From: Prochlorococcus sp. AG-363-P08
GTDB taxonomy: Bacteria > Cyanobacteriota > Cyanobacteriia > PCC-6307 > Cyanobiaceae
NCBI GenBank assembly: GCA_003278195.1
Contig: QCGE01000005.1
Span: 1 to 64,000, forward strand
Length of the DNA: 64,000 nucleotides
Reading direction: 5' to 3'
Shown here: one piece after another, positions 17,450 to 27,994 of the stretch
How the letters are laid out: every line of letters begins with the position of its first letter
How positions within the stretch are numbered: position 1 is the stretch's first letter
Notes under the pieces: model-generated
What the model was told of the DNA's origin: nothing
Databases searched by the model: none
The model's input: the letters and a program-made list of their open reading frames with translations, nothing else
Made by a program: the position numbers and the translations under genes

Positions 17450-20356
17450 GTGACTAAGGAGAAAGACCAGGGCGCTGATTCACGAACCTCTTACAAGGAA
17501 ACCTTAAATCTTTTGAAGACAGGTTTTTCTATGCGAGCAAATTCTGCCGCTAGAGAACCTGAAATTCAGGATTTTTGGCGCCAAAAGAGAATTGATTTTG
17601 ATCTAGGAATAAGCAATAAGGGCCCCATATTTACTCTTCATGATGGACCGCCTTATGCAAATGGCGCCCTGCATATGGGACATGCCCTTAATAAGGTCCT
17701 AAAAGACATTATTAATAAATACAAGATCCTCAAAGGATATAAGGTTCGTTTTGTTCCTGGTTGGGACTGCCATGGACTTCCAATTGAATTAAAGGTTCTT
17801 CAATCAATTGATAAGGATCAGCGAAAGAATTTGTCTCCTATCAAGCTAAGAAAGAAGGCTGCGGCATTTGCACTTAAGCAGGTGAAAAGTCAAATGTCTG
17901 GTTTTCAGCGATGGGGGATATGGGCAGATTGGCAAAAACCTTATTTAACGCTTCAAAAAGAATATGAAGCGGCACAAATAGAACTGTTTGGTTCGATGGT
18001 TTTAAAGGGATACATATACAGAGGGTTTAAGCCTGTGCATTGGAGTCCTAGTTCTCAAACTGCACTTGCAGAGGCAGAGCTTGAATACCCCGATGGACAT
18101 ACTAGTCCAAGTATTTATGTGGCTTTCCCAGTTTTAGAAATTCCGGAGAGTTTGAGAAATGAGTTGCTTTCTCAGGGACTTGATTTACCTACAAAGAAAT
18201 CTGAGCTCGAGAAAAAAATCAAAGTAGTTGTATGGACAACAACACCTTGGACGCTTCCTGCTAATTTGGCTGTCTCGGTAAATAAGTCTCTTGATTATTC
18301 TTTTGTTGCTTATAAAACAGATGAAATATTAGTAATAGCTACTGACCTTGTTGGAGAAATTAGTCATAAACTTGGTACTAAGTTAGAAGTTCTTAGTAGC
18401 TGCAAAGGAGAATTACTTTTTGGAACTTTATATAGACATCCATTAATTGATAGGACTGGATCTGTGCTTTTTGGTGAAGATTATATTAATACTGAAACTG
18501 GTACTGGCCTAGTTCATACTGCCCCTGGCCATGGTGTAGATGATTTCAACACAGGGAAAAAGTATGGGCTGCCTGTATTATGTCCAGTTGATGAGAAGGG
18601 TATACTTACTACTGAGGCTGGACCTTTTAAAGGACTGGATGTCCTTAGAGATGCTAATCAGACCATTATTGATTCTCTGGAAAGCTCAAATTCACTTTTG
18701 AAGTACGAGCTATATGAACATAGATACCCTTATGACTGGAGAACCAAGAAGCCCACTATTTTTCGCGCTACAGAACAATGGTTTGCTTCAGTTGAGGGCT
18801 TCCGCAAACAAGCTTTAAATGCAATTGAAGAGGTTGAGTGGATGCCACATTCTGGTCGAAATCGTATTGCCTCAATGGTAAATGACAGAGGGGATTGGTG
18901 TATTTCTCGCCAAAGGACTTGGGGTGTTCCAATACCAGTATTTTATGAAAGAGATGGTAATGATGTTTTATTAAATGCTGAGACAATTTCTCACCTAGTA
19001 GAACTTATCTCTAAGCATGGATCTGACATTTGGTGGGAAAAAGAGGAAGTAGATTTGCTCCCTCCAAGCTATTCATCTCAAGCAAAGAGATGGAAGAAAG
19101 GCACAGATACTATGGATGTATGGTTTGACTCTGGCTCAAGCTGGACAGCTGTAGCACGCAAAAGAGATGATTTAAATTTTCCTGCAGATTTATATTTAGA
19201 AGGCTCAGATCAACATAGAGGATGGTTCCAGTCTTCTCTTCTTACCTCTGTAGCAGTTTCAGGTAAGGCACCTTATCGAAGGGTCTTGACACATGGATTT
19301 GCGCTTGATGAGAAAGGACGAAAGATGAGCAAGTCAATGGGAAATGTTATTGATCCATTGGTAATTATTAAGGGTGGAAATAACCAGAAGAAGGATCCTC
19401 CTTATGGGGCTGATGTTTTGAGATTATGGGTGAGTTCTGTTGATTATTCGGTTGATGTCCCTATAGGTGGAAATATTCTTAAACAATTGGCAGATGTATA
19501 TCGTAAGGTAAGGAATACTTCCAGGTACCTACTAGGGAATATTCACGATTTCAATCCAAATGTTGATGCAGTTCAAATAGAAGATATGCCATTACTTGAT
19601 CGCTGGATGTTACATAGAACAGCAGAAGTTTTTGATGAAATAACCAAGGCATTTAATAATTATGAGTTCTATAAATTCTTTCAGTTGCTCCAAAATTATT
19701 GTGTGACTGACCTTTCGAATTTTTATCTTGATATAGCAAAAGATCGGTTGTATGTAAGTTTTCATTCAGATCGAAGAAGAAGATCCTGCCAGACAGTACT
19801 TTCCCATATTATAGAAGGACTTGCAGTTTTAATTTCTCCTGTGCTTTGTCACATGGCTGAGGATATATGGCAAAATTTGCCTTATCCTGTAAAAGAAGAC
19901 TCTGTTTTTCAACGAGGATGGCCTGAGCCCCCACAGAATTGGCGAGATGATACTTTGTCAGGATATATGGAGCACTTACGTGAGTTAAGAACTTTAGTAA
20001 ATCGTGTTTTAGAAGATTGTCGAAACAGGCAAGAATTAGGAGCTTCCCTTGAGGCCGCAATACGTGTTGAACCTCGCTCTCCAGGTCTTATCTCTGCATT
20101 GAATTGGTTGAGTGAAAAAGGAGATCCAGAAGTAGATGGATTGCGAGATTGGCTTTTGGTTTCTCAATTTCAGTTATCAGGAGAGCCATGGGCTGAAGTG
20201 ATTGAAAGTAAGGATAATGAATTTTTGACTATAGAAGTAGCAAGAGCGAGGGGAAGAAAATGCTCTAGATGTTGGCACTTTGAACAAGACATTGGACTAG
20301 ATAGCTCTCACCCTGATGTATGTGGACGTTGTATTGATATTCTTATTAGGAATTGA
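17450..20356 (+). CDS. ileS: isoleucyl-tRNA synthetase
   Basis: Class I aminoacyl-tRNA synthetase of 968 residues. The HIGH-type motif is HMGH (75-78, in [13 protein letters not shown]) and KMSKS is at about 625-629. The CP1 editing domain lies between them, with [11 protein letters not shown] visible. The C-terminal zinc finger has two CxxC pairs (CSRC near 938 and CGRC near 958). All functional elements are intact. The start is GTG at 17450; no ATG lies nearby, and the N-terminal sequence [16 protein letters not shown] fits the family. Confidence 0.97.
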   Translation: MTKEKDQGADSRTSYKETLNLLKTGFSMRANSAAREPEIQDFWRQKRIDFDLGISNKGPIFTLHDGPPYANGALHMGHALNKVLKDIINKYKILKGYKVRFVPGWDCHGLPIELKVLQSIDKDQRKNLSPIKLRKKAAAFALKQVKSQMSGFQRWGIWADWQKPYLTLQKEYEAAQIELFGSMVLKGYIYRGFKPVHWSPSSQTALAEAELEYPDGHTSPSIYVAFPVLEIPESLRNELLSQGLDLPTKKSELEKKIKVVVWTTTPWTLPANLAVSVNKSLDYSFVAYKTDEILVIATDLVGEISHKLGTKLEVLSSCKGELLFGTLYRHPLIDRTGSVLFGEDYINTETGTGLVHTAPGHGVDDFNTGKKYGLPVLCPVDEKGILTTEAGPFKGLDVLRDANQTIIDSLESSNSLLKYELYEHRYPYDWRTKKPTIFRATEQWFASVEGFRKQALNAIEEVEWMPHSGRNRIASMVNDRGDWCISRQRTWGVPIPVFYERDGNDVLLNAETISHLVELISKHGSDIWWEKEEVDLLPPSYSSQAKRWKKGTDTMDVWFDSGSSWTAVARKRDDLNFPADLYLEGSDQHRGWFQSSLLTSVAVSGKAPYRRVLTHGFALDEKGRKMSKSMGNVIDPLVIIKGGNNQKKDPPYGADVLRLWVSSVDYSVDVPIGGNILKQLADVYRKVRNTSRYLLGNIHDFNPNVDAVQIEDMPLLDRWMLHRTAEVFDEITKAFNNYEFYKFFQLLQNYCVTDLSNFYLDIAKDRLYVSFHSDRRRRSCQTVLSHIIEGLAVLISPVLCHMAEDIWQNLPYPVKEDSVFQRGWPEPPQNWRDDTLSGYMEHLRELRTLVNRVLEDCRNRQELGASLEAAIRVEPRSPGLISALNWLSEKGDPEVDGLRDWLLVSQFQLSGEPWAEVIESKDNEFLTIEVARARGRKCSRCWHFEQDIGLDSSHPDVCGRCIDILIRN

Positions 20357-20466
20357 TAGCTTAAATAGATTGAGAACGCTTTATTTGGATCAGCAAATAT
20401 CCTAGTTCATTGATTGATACCATAATCTTCTATTTGATAAATTTTAGAAATATGTATTCAAATTAC

Positions 20467-21078
20467 TTAGAATTCTCCTGCTATTCTTCCCTGTCTTGGT
20501 AGTCTTATTAATAACCATTGTAAAAGGCCAACAATATATGCAAGAAGACCTATATAGCCAATAAAAGCTGCCACACCTTCTGTCCAGTTTCCCCCAAAGA
20601 GAAATCCAAAAATTGTTGACAAGACTTGATGTATCCCTTTTGGGGTTTCCAACCAAGAGGCACATTGAGGCATTGAGATTGTTTGTACACAAGGAAGACC
20701 CAGAGAAGTTGTTAACACTGCAAGAAGACAAAATCCACTTAGAGCCCAACGCCATATACGTACAGTTAAAGGTAGAGGTCTCCATGGTGGTAAGTCCGCG
20801 AGCTCCTCGTTTAGGTCTACCCAGAACCAGACTGATATAAACATTAAGATTGGCGCTGCAAATGCTGTTAAATACCCGAGGGCCTTCTTATCAGTGAGGA
20901 GCAGCATGCTTACAACAAGTAGGCTCGCCACTTTCCAATAGATGATTAGCAATCTCATCATTGAGGCTTCCTTCTGGAAAAATGCCCAAATGATTAGTAA
21001 AAGTGGTAGACCTATGGCAAACGAAGCGGCAAGACGGTAGGTAAGCCATACCAAAATGTCGTAACTAAGACCTTGCAC
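20467..21078 (-). CDS. DUF3177-family integral membrane protein
   Basis: A 203-residue protein with about five hydrophobic helices (for example ASFAIGLPLLLIIWAFF, YLTAFAAPILMFISVWFW, GYIGLLAYIVGLLQWLL) and the DLPPWRPLPLTVRIWRW loop I associate with cyanobacterial DUF3177. Function is unknown. It converges on ileS with a 110-base gap and is divergent from trmB. The start ATG is followed directly by a hydrophobic helix. Confidence 0.82.
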   Translation of the reverse strand: MQGLSYDILVWLTYRLAASFAIGLPLLLIIWAFFQKEASMMRLLIIYWKVASLLVVSMLLLTDKKALGYLTAFAAPILMFISVWFWVDLNEELADLPPWRPLPLTVRIWRWALSGFCLLAVLTTSLGLPCVQTISMPQCASWLETPKGIHQVLSTIFGFLFGGNWTEGVAAFIGYIGLLAYIVGLLQWLLIRLPRQGRIAGEF

Positions 21079-21411
21079 AAAAGAATTCTCGACATCTCAT
21101 CATTATCGATCCCTGTGTAGAACTTTTGCTGTTGTTAAGGTCAACTTTGTGGAGATCTTGTCTTTTTTGATTGGTTTTGCATACATTTAGTTCATTTCTA
21201 ATAGCTTCAGAGTTGTCAGGAAAGCCCTCTGAGAGGAAAATTGTCAGTCTCAACCGAGTTTTTTGGATATGGATATGCAGGGTGGTTTCTGTTTGGGTCA
21301 GATAAGGCTCTTCGGAACAGCTACCGTTATTCATACCTATCGCGCTTGTCGGAGCTTTTTCAGGCAGGCCAATGTTTCTAGAAGTTTTCAGAGTATGTGG
21401 GGTATTGAATA
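21079..21411. other. divergent intergenic region between DUF3177 gene and trmB
   Basis: About 330 bases that must hold two divergent promoters. One stretch (about 21241-21381, plus strand) is open for 46 codons from a TTG and reads plausibly (FFGYGYAGWFLFG), but has no ribosome binding site and no family I recognise. The 154-residue minus-strand track ORF running into trmB has a noise-like composition. I call no gene here. Confidence 0.4.
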
Positions 21412-22107
21412 GTGAGGCAGCATGTAAATCCATTAAGTCAATTTTTTCAGATTCCTTTTGAGCTGCCGAGTCTTGAGGAGCTATATGAAAACCCTGAGTC
21501 ACCACTGCATCTTGATATTGGTTGCGCAAGAGGGGGCTTTTTGTTGGACTTGGCGCGAAGGCAGAAGGATTGGAATTATTTGGGTGTTGAGATTAGGAAG
21601 CCACTGGTTGAGGCTGCAGACCGGGATAGAGTTGACATGGAAATAAAGAACTTAAGATTTTTATTTTGCAATGCAAATGTAAGTTTGCAAAGTTGGCTTC
21701 AGTCTCTTAGGAGAGGGGTGTTGCAAAGGGTTTCTATACAGTTTCCAGACCCATGGTTTAAAAGAAGACACTATAAAAGGAGAGTTTTTCAACCTTCTCT
21801 TTTGACTGCTTTGGCTTCGTCTTTAGGGCCAGGAAAGGAATTGTTTCTCCAAAGTGATATTTTTGAGGTTGTTGATCCGATGAGAAAACTTATTGATTTG
21901 AGTAATTACTTTGACCTCAGGGATCGCAACGCATCTCCTTTTCTGACATCTAACCCAATGAAAATACCTACAGAAAGGGAAAAGCATGCAATAAGCAAAA
22001 ATCTTCCGGTTTATAGGATGTTATATTATCGGAATTGCAACAAAGTACTTCCTACTTCTACTTTAGAAGAAGCTTGGATAAAGATTAATAATACTGCATA
22101 TATTTAA
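21412..22107 (+). CDS. trmB: tRNA (guanine-N7-)-methyltransferase
   Basis: Methylates G46 in the variable loop of tRNAs using SAM. The 231-residue protein has the SAM motif LHLDIGCARGGFLLDLA near residue 32 and the family signature IQFPDPWFKRRHYKRRV. The start is a GTG at 21412 giving MRQHVNPLSQFFQ, a typical cyanobacterial TrmB opening. It is followed 14 bases later by the ictB-like gene on the same strand. Confidence 0.93.
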   Translation: MRQHVNPLSQFFQIPFELPSLEELYENPESPLHLDIGCARGGFLLDLARRQKDWNYLGVEIRKPLVEAADRDRVDMEIKNLRFLFCNANVSLQSWLQSLRRGVLQRVSIQFPDPWFKRRHYKRRVFQPSLLTALASSLGPGKELFLQSDIFEVVDPMRKLIDLSNYFDLRDRNASPFLTSNPMKIPTEREKHAISKNLPVYRMLYYRNCNKVLPTSTLEEAWIKINNTAYI

Positions 22108-22121
22108 AAAATATTTTATCC

Positions 22122-23435
22122 ATGGAAAAATTAAAAAAGGAGAAGCCACTTATTATTTCCTGGCAGGGAATCATATCAGTTCCTGCTAAAGTTAATTCTA
22201 GCCTTGAAATAATTTCTGGGTTTATATTGAGCTTACTTTTTTTCTTTTTGCCATTCATTACCAGAATTGGACTCTCTTTACTTGTCTTCTCAATCGTCTT
22301 GATGTGGCTTATTTGGTCTTTAGTAACGCCTACATATGTAATTAGAGGAGTAGATAAGTGCATGCTAGTTTTTTGGTCAGTAGTTTTAATATCTACGGCC
22401 TTTTCCCCTGTCCCATTTGCATCAATCCAAGGCTTTCTAAAGCTTTCTGGATATTTGTCAATATATGCATTAACTAGGAAGCTTTTGCAAGTAAAAAGTC
22501 TATGGTGGGATCGTTTGGTTGCTTCTCTACTTGCGGGTCAATTACTTGCCTCCGTAATTGCATTGCGACAATTATATATGCCTTTTTATGGATCTAATGG
22601 CTGGTCAGATCCTTCTTTCTTGCCATATGATTTAATTCGAATTTATGGTTCTCTAGGTAATCCAAACTTATTGGCTGGTTATTTGGTCCCTACGTTACCA
22701 TTGGCACTTTCAGTAATTTTGAGATGGCAAAATCTTTCTTGGAAACTCTTTGCCTTTTCATCACTTTTTTTGGGCACTGTTTCGATTACATTGACTTACA
22801 GTAGAAGCGCTTGGATGGGCCTTTTATCCGCATTAATTACTTTTCTAATTCTTTTTTCTTGTTATCAAATCTCGGAATCTGCTATAAGGCAAAAAAAGTT
22901 CATTATTTACCTTGGCCTATTAGCATTTACTGCTTTTTTGTTGATTCTAACTTTATATTTAGAGCCAGTAAGGATAAGAATTCTTAGTTATCTTGCGGGA
23001 AGAGCTGATAGCTCTAGCAATTTTAGAATTAATGTTTGGATTACGACAATTCAGATGATCAAAACTAGACCCCTCCTGGGCTATGGCCCAGGAAATCAGG
23101 TGTTTAGTAGCATTTATCCTTTTTTCCAGAAAACAGGCTTTGACGCACTTGGTGCTTATTCTGTCCCGCTGCAGATTATTGCTGAAATAGGGTTGTTGGG
23201 ACTTTCTTCATTGTTGTTTTTATTTGCCAAAATCATAAGAGAAGGTTTATCTAAAATGTCAGAAAATTCATTTTCTAGTATCTCAATAATTGCAGCATTT
23301 GCCTCTATAGCTGGGCTTATTGCTATGGGACTTACAGACACTATATTTTTTCGCCCAGAGGTACAGATTGTTGGAACATTGTGTCTTTCTACCCTTATTG
23401 CTAATTGGGAGTCTGCCGAAAGTAAGATTGGTTAA
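22122..23435 (+). CDS. ictB: IctB-like membrane protein of the O-antigen ligase/polymerase superfamily
   Basis: A 437-residue polytopic protein with roughly ten hydrophobic helices. The segments YGSLGNPNLLAGYLVPTLPLAL, TYSRSAWMGLL and LLGYGPGNQVFSSIYPFF are typical of the cyanobacterial IctB branch of the Wzy/WaaL superfamily. IctB was originally proposed in Synechococcus to aid inorganic-carbon accumulation, but its direct transport role is disputed and the fold suggests glycan polymerisation or ligation. It follows trmB closely and converges with glmM. Confidence 0.82.
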   Translation: MEKLKKEKPLIISWQGIISVPAKVNSSLEIISGFILSLLFFFLPFITRIGLSLLVFSIVLMWLIWSLVTPTYVIRGVDKCMLVFWSVVLISTAFSPVPFASIQGFLKLSGYLSIYALTRKLLQVKSLWWDRLVASLLAGQLLASVIALRQLYMPFYGSNGWSDPSFLPYDLIRIYGSLGNPNLLAGYLVPTLPLALSVILRWQNLSWKLFAFSSLFLGTVSITLTYSRSAWMGLLSALITFLILFSCYQISESAIRQKKFIIYLGLLAFTAFLLILTLYLEPVRIRILSYLAGRADSSSNFRINVWITTIQMIKTRPLLGYGPGNQVFSSIYPFFQKTGFDALGAYSVPLQIIAEIGLLGLSSLLFLFAKIIREGLSKMSENSFSSISIIAAFASIAGLIAMGLTDTIFFRPEVQIVGTLCLSTLIANWESAESKIG

Positions 23436-23497
23436 ATTAAAATAAGATTGTTATAAATTAGAAATACATGTTTGTTATTTATTTTGGAAAAGATTGG

Positions 23498-24883
23498 CTA
23501 TGCTGCGTTTAAGTGATGATCAGCTAAATGTGCTAGTTGCTTTGTCCATGAATCGACTGCATTTTGATCATCGGCTTCAACCATCACTCTTAGTAAAGGC
23601 TCAGTGCCACTAGCTCTTACTAGTACTCGTCCTGTTCCTGCCATTGAAGCTTCTGCATCCAATACAGCGGCTTGTAAAGGTTCACAGGAACTCCAACTTT
23701 TTCGCACAACATTATTTGGAACACAAATATTCACCAATTTCTGAGGAAATGGTTTAAAACTTTTATTCAACCATTCATGGAGAGTTATTCCTTGACTATT
23801 GCAAAGAGTAGAAATCTGTAGAGCACTTAATAACCCATCGCCAGAAAGTCCATTTTCCTTAGAGAGGATATGACCTGATTGCTCTCCTCCTAACCCTGAT
23901 CCTGTCTTGACCATAGTGTTATATACATTTTGGTCACCAACAGAAGTTCTTTCTAAAATTCCTCCTCTTGCTTCCCACGCTTTCTCAAATCCTAGATTTG
24001 ACATGACAGTTGCAACAAGCCTTTGCTCGGCTAATTCACCTTTGTCTTGAAGTGATGAACCCCAAAGATAGAGAATATGATCTCCATTTATTATTCGACC
24101 CTTGCCATCTACAGCCAGCATTCGATCGGCATCTCCATCAAATGCAAACCCCATTTCTGCCCCTCGACTTATTACTTCTTTCATTAGTGGGCTGAGGTTA
24201 GTTGAACCGCAATTAACATTTATTTTTTCTCCATTTGGTTCCCCGTTGATAATTATTAAATCTGCTCCAAGCTCTTTAAAAAGGCTTTCAGCACAAGAGG
24301 TAGATGCACCCCAACAGAGATCTAAAACTATCCGAATGCCATCCAGTCGATTGTTTCCTACAGACTTGATCAATGATTCACAATAGCTTTTTAGTAAGTC
24401 ATTACGGTGGAAGGTTTTTCCATATTTATTAGTTTGATCAGCAATATTGTGTAAAGGTTCACTATTTAAAGCTTTTTCAATTGCACGTTGTGCATTTTCA
24501 TCAAGTTTTGCTCCATTGGTTCCAAAAAATTTAATTCCATTATCTTCTGGTGGATTGTGGCTTGCTGAAACCATGAGGCCACCAGCTGCACCAAGCTTTT
24601 TTATTAAATAGGGTATTGCTGGGGTGGGACAGATACCGACATTCCAAGCATCTTTGCCAGCAGCTGTTATGCCTGCCGTTAAAGCAGAGGCAAGCATTTC
24701 TCCGCTATTTCTAGAGTCCATGCCTATAAGGATTGGACCTTCTGCTGCGAAGGTCATCCCACTAGTAAAACCAACGGCAAGTGCTAGTGCTGGTGTGATT
24801 TCTGTAGGAACGCGACCTCTAATGCCGTCTGTGCCGAAAATGCTATTAGTTTTCCGTGAGGAATAATTGTCACTATCGACCAT
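23498..24883 (-). CDS. glmM: phosphoglucosamine mutase
   Basis: Interconverts glucosamine-6-phosphate and glucosamine-1-phosphate for UDP-GlcNAc, peptidoglycan and LPS synthesis. Four family signatures are intact: FGTDGIRGRV near residue 16, the phosphoserine loop SASHNPPEDNG (catalytic Ser about 108), the metal loop DGDADR, and the phosphate-binding RASGTEPLLRVM near the C-terminus. Length (461) is normal. The start ATG at 24883 gives a short Ser-rich lead before the first motif. Confidence 0.95.
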   Translation of the reverse strand: MVDSDNYSSRKTNSIFGTDGIRGRVPTEITPALALAVGFTSGMTFAAEGPILIGMDSRNSGEMLASALTAGITAAGKDAWNVGICPTPAIPYLIKKLGAAGGLMVSASHNPPEDNGIKFFGTNGAKLDENAQRAIEKALNSEPLHNIADQTNKYGKTFHRNDLLKSYCESLIKSVGNNRLDGIRIVLDLCWGASTSCAESLFKELGADLIIINGEPNGEKINVNCGSTNLSPLMKEVISRGAEMGFAFDGDADRMLAVDGKGRIINGDHILYLWGSSLQDKGELAEQRLVATVMSNLGFEKAWEARGGILERTSVGDQNVYNTMVKTGSGLGGEQSGHILSKENGLSGDGLLSALQISTLCNSQGITLHEWLNKSFKPFPQKLVNICVPNNVVRKSWSSCEPLQAAVLDAEASMAGTGRVLVRASGTEPLLRVMVEADDQNAVDSWTKQLAHLADHHLNAA

Positions 24884-25208
24884 GCAGACTAGAAAATGAT
24901 TGAAATATTAGTTGGCAATCATATATTGAAGCCAGTTGCTTAGAGGTCAAGTTGGGGTGATCTTTACTTAATTAGTTAGTTTATGTAGTTAATTAGACCT
25001 TAGAGAGCCTTTAATAGTGCTGGGTTCTCATGCTTATTTCCAGCAAAAATAGCTTATATATCTACTTTAATAGTTGTTTTTTGATCTCAGCGAACTAGGA
25101 GATATACTTTTTCAACTGAAGAGACAGGTTTTCATTGCTTTGAAAACCTTCAAGAAACTCTATGATCTTATGGGGAGCTAATGTTTTTTATAGGGAGTAC
25201 AAAGTAAT
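24884..25208. other. divergent intergenic region between glmM and the lytic transglycosylase
   Basis: About 325 bases carrying the promoters of two divergent cell-wall genes. It contains one notable hairpin at 25126-25149, listed separately. I see no ORF worth calling and no recognisable regulator box. Confidence 0.4.
25126..25149. repeat. 9-bp inverted repeat in the leader of the transglycosylase gene
   Basis: AGGTTTTCA and TGAAAACCT form a perfect 9-bp stem around a 6-base loop (TTGCTT), about 60 bases before the start of the downstream gene. There is no T-tract after it, so a 5' leader structure or operator is more likely than a terminator. Confidence 0.4.
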
Positions 25209-27242
25209 TTGAAAGATGGAATTACCCTGTTATTAGGAATTTCCCTGGCAGCCCTAAGCGCAATTTTTGCTGGACAGTTCAGCCTTAGTTACATACGTGG
25301 CGACTTAGATGCACAGTATTCCAATGAGAAACTATGGGAGAGATATAGGAGATCGGTTGACCCTTTCATTAGGCGTGAAGCAGCTTTTCTATTAGTTAGT
25401 AAATCGAAGGATTCTGCTTTACGGAGAAAGAGACTTTTGCAAGCTCAGGGTTGGGGAAATAGTTCATTAGCGGCAGTTGCGATCAAGTTAAAAGCAAAAG
25501 CATCCCAAGAATTAGGCGAAGACTTGAAGGCAAAGGATCTTTGGCTTGATTTGATCAATAGATTCCCAGCATCTCAAGTAACCGCAGATTCGTATTACTT
25601 CCTTGGACGAGATGAGCCTAATTACAGGTCCGAGCTCCTTAAGCTTTATCCGGCACACCCTGCAGCCCTTGCGGCAGCTATTGAATTAGAGCCAATCAGT
25701 CGAGAAAAACATAAAGGCGCATTGCATTTAGCTAAATGGGGACCCAGATGGCATGGAGCGGAGAAATTAATCAGAAGTGCTTGCAATGACAACTCTGCTT
25801 CTGGGCCCAATAAGAAAGAACGTCAATTATTGGCGAGGGCCTTGGCGAGGTTGGGAGATGGTGGTTCAGCTTTAGATTGTTTATCTATTTCTCCACAGAC
25901 TCCTGAATTAATTCTGGAAATCGCTCAGGCCCTTTTGAATGCTAGTGGTGGTTATGAGAATCAAAGTAAGGGAATAGCTTTGATTCAAGAGTTGATCAAT
26001 AAGTACCCGGAATCAGAAGAAACTCTTGCTGGATTACATCTTCTTTCTTCTCTAACTTCAAATGATTTAGCAAAAGAAATAATATACGATTTGTCTCCAT
26101 ACTTTATACACAGTTCACCTAGTATTTCTGCTGCAAGAGTAATAATGTCTATAGATAACCAGCATGAGAAGGTGATTAGGCGCTGGCAGGATAAACCTGT
26201 GATTTGGGAATTGCAATGGTATCTCGCCAGAGAATCACTTCTTAAGAATGAATGGGCGAAAGCAAGAAAAATATTGGAAATAATTCCAAGTAATGTTTTG
26301 CCAAAACCTATTTCCTCAAGAATACTTTTCTGGAAAGCATTTACATATGCAAAACTGAATGATACGGAAGAGGCAAGGAAGATATGGAAAAAATTAATAG
26401 AATCATTTCCCCCAGATTATTACACTTGGAGGGCTGATGAAAGATTGGGATCTGAAGGCTTTCCAGATTTAGGTAGTTATAATCCGCTCACAAGTTGCTC
26501 TTCAGCAACTTATTGGCATTCTATTCCTACAAAGTACAACCTAGTTAAAAAACTTTGGCGTTTGGGAGTTGTTACTGAAGCTTGGGAAACCTGGAGGAGT
26601 CTAAGCTTAGGAAAAGATTCAGAAAACCAAGATGATGATGAGTTGTTGTCAGAGGCAATTCTTAGGATGGCTGTAGGCGACGATTGGACAGGACTAGCTA
26701 AGTTAAGAGAATTGAATCTAAGAACATCAGGCAAAGGAGATAAATTTTTTACTCTTTTGGAAACTACTGATCGGCCATATCGTTACTTGACTGAGATCAA
26801 CTCTGCAAGTATGCGTATTGGTATTAGGCCAGAACTATTACTTGGAGTTGCGAAACAAGAGTCGAGATTCTCTCCCACAGTTGTTTCTAGTCAGGGTGCA
26901 GTTGGACTTATGCAAATAATGCCATCAACTGCATCTGAGCTTATAGAAGATTTCAAAACTAATATTTCTTTAGATGATCCTGAACTAAATCTTTTTCTTG
27001 GGGCTAAGTACCTATCTCAGTTGTTAGAGATATGGAATGGGAACCCATTCTTGGCCTTAGCAAGCTACAACGCTGGACCTATGTCAGTTAGCATTTGGTT
27101 GTCAGATGAGATTACTAAGGAACCTGAATTGTGGGTTGAAAGGATACCATTTCCTGAAACTAGATTTTATACAAAGAAAGTGCTTGGAAATTTCTGGTCC
27201 TATTATCAAGATCAGAAAGGATCCTGTATAGAGAGAGACTGA
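25209..27242 (+). CDS. slt: soluble-type lytic murein transglycosylase
   Basis: Cleaves peptidoglycan glycan strands with anhydro-muropeptide formation. The 677-residue protein begins with a hydrophobic anchor or signal (GITLLLGISLAALSAIFAG). A long helical solenoid region follows, with TPR-like repeats such as AKARKILEIIPSN. The C-terminal SLT domain has the catalytic Glu in AKQESRFSP (about residue 550), then GLMQIMPSTA and LASYNAGP. The start is TTG at 25209, preceded at 11 bases by AGGGAG; there is no earlier ATG. Confidence 0.92.
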   Translation: MKDGITLLLGISLAALSAIFAGQFSLSYIRGDLDAQYSNEKLWERYRRSVDPFIRREAAFLLVSKSKDSALRRKRLLQAQGWGNSSLAAVAIKLKAKASQELGEDLKAKDLWLDLINRFPASQVTADSYYFLGRDEPNYRSELLKLYPAHPAALAAAIELEPISREKHKGALHLAKWGPRWHGAEKLIRSACNDNSASGPNKKERQLLARALARLGDGGSALDCLSISPQTPELILEIAQALLNASGGYENQSKGIALIQELINKYPESEETLAGLHLLSSLTSNDLAKEIIYDLSPYFIHSSPSISAARVIMSIDNQHEKVIRRWQDKPVIWELQWYLARESLLKNEWAKARKILEIIPSNVLPKPISSRILFWKAFTYAKLNDTEEARKIWKKLIESFPPDYYTWRADERLGSEGFPDLGSYNPLTSCSSATYWHSIPTKYNLVKKLWRLGVVTEAWETWRSLSLGKDSENQDDDELLSEAILRMAVGDDWTGLAKLRELNLRTSGKGDKFFTLLETTDRPYRYLTEINSASMRIGIRPELLLGVAKQESRFSPTVVSSQGAVGLMQIMPSTASELIEDFKTNISLDDPELNLFLGAKYLSQLLEIWNGNPFLALASYNAGPMSVSIWLSDEITKEPELWVERIPFPETRFYTKKVLGNFWSYYQDQKGSCIERD

Positions 27243-27390
27243 ATATGAACCAATACTTTGAGAGGAATCCTTATGACCCATGCATTTTGATTCTGCTAAT
27301 GATAAGAAGAGCACATTTTCTATCTTCAAGTAGCTTTGCATTGATACCCCAATAGAATAAAAAAGCCAGTACAGCAAATTCAATAGACTT

Positions 27391-27948
27391 ATGAATGATG
27401 ATGCATCTACCCAAATGTTAAGCATTACACAGAGATTTATTTTGCTTTTTGTAGCCTTAGGCTTAGGGACGGTATTGTTTTTTCTAAAAGGAGATATTGG
27501 AAAGCAAAATTCATTAGAGGAAATAGCAAGTAGATCCCTTCCCCCTGAAGTTGCATTAAGAAATGGGAAGCCTACTGTATTTGAATTTTATGCTGATTGG
27601 TGTGAAGTTTGTAAGAAAATGGCGCCAAGTATGCTTTCTTTAGAAGATAAGAACTCAGGAAAAGTTGACTTTGTATTTCTAAATGTAGAAAATGATAGAT
27701 GGTACGACTTGATTGATACTTACAAGGTAAAAGGAATACCGCAATTGAATTTCTTTGATAAAGACGGAGAGTTGTTTGGCACTTCTGTTGGCCTCCGCAC
27801 TTTGCCAGAGTTGGATGAAGTTCTTGACGCATTGGTAAAGAATAAGTCTATGCCTGACCTTGCTGGAATTAATGCCTATGATATAACTAGTTTAACTGAT
27901 TACAATAAGTCTCAAGAGCAATTTATTACACCACGCTCGCATGGATGA
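27391..27948 (+). CDS. membrane-anchored thioredoxin-like protein (TxlA/HCF164 type)
   Basis: A 185-residue protein with one N-terminal transmembrane helix (about 12-31) and a thioredoxin-like domain facing the lumen or periplasm. The redox pair is in ADWCEVCKKMAP (Cys 71 and 74). The VKGIPQLNFFDKDG cis-Pro loop is present, but the domain ends early after a thioredoxin core of about 100 residues. This layout matches TxlA/HCF164, which supplies reductant for cytochrome b6f assembly. Start ATG at 27391. Confidence 0.87.
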   Translation: MNDDASTQMLSITQRFILLFVALGLGTVLFFLKGDIGKQNSLEEIASRSLPPEVALRNGKPTVFEFYADWCEVCKKMAPSMLSLEDKNSGKVDFVFLNVENDRWYDLIDTYKVKGIPQLNFFDKDGELFGTSVGLRTLPELDEVLDALVKNKSMPDLAGINAYDITSLTDYNKSQEQFITPRSHG

Positions 27949-27994
27949 ATTTTATTTTTTATTAGTTATAAGTATATTTTAGTAGATAAGTTTC

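Noticed and set aside
21065-21529. 154-residue minus-strand ORF across the trmB start
   Set aside because: It overlaps the conserved trmB N-terminus by about 118 bases, has noise-like composition and no recognisable motif.
27245-27355. Short 36-codon ORF (starts MNQYFERNPYD) between the transglycosylase and the thioredoxin-like gene
   Set aside because: No family, no clear ribosome binding site, and it is short enough to occur by chance.
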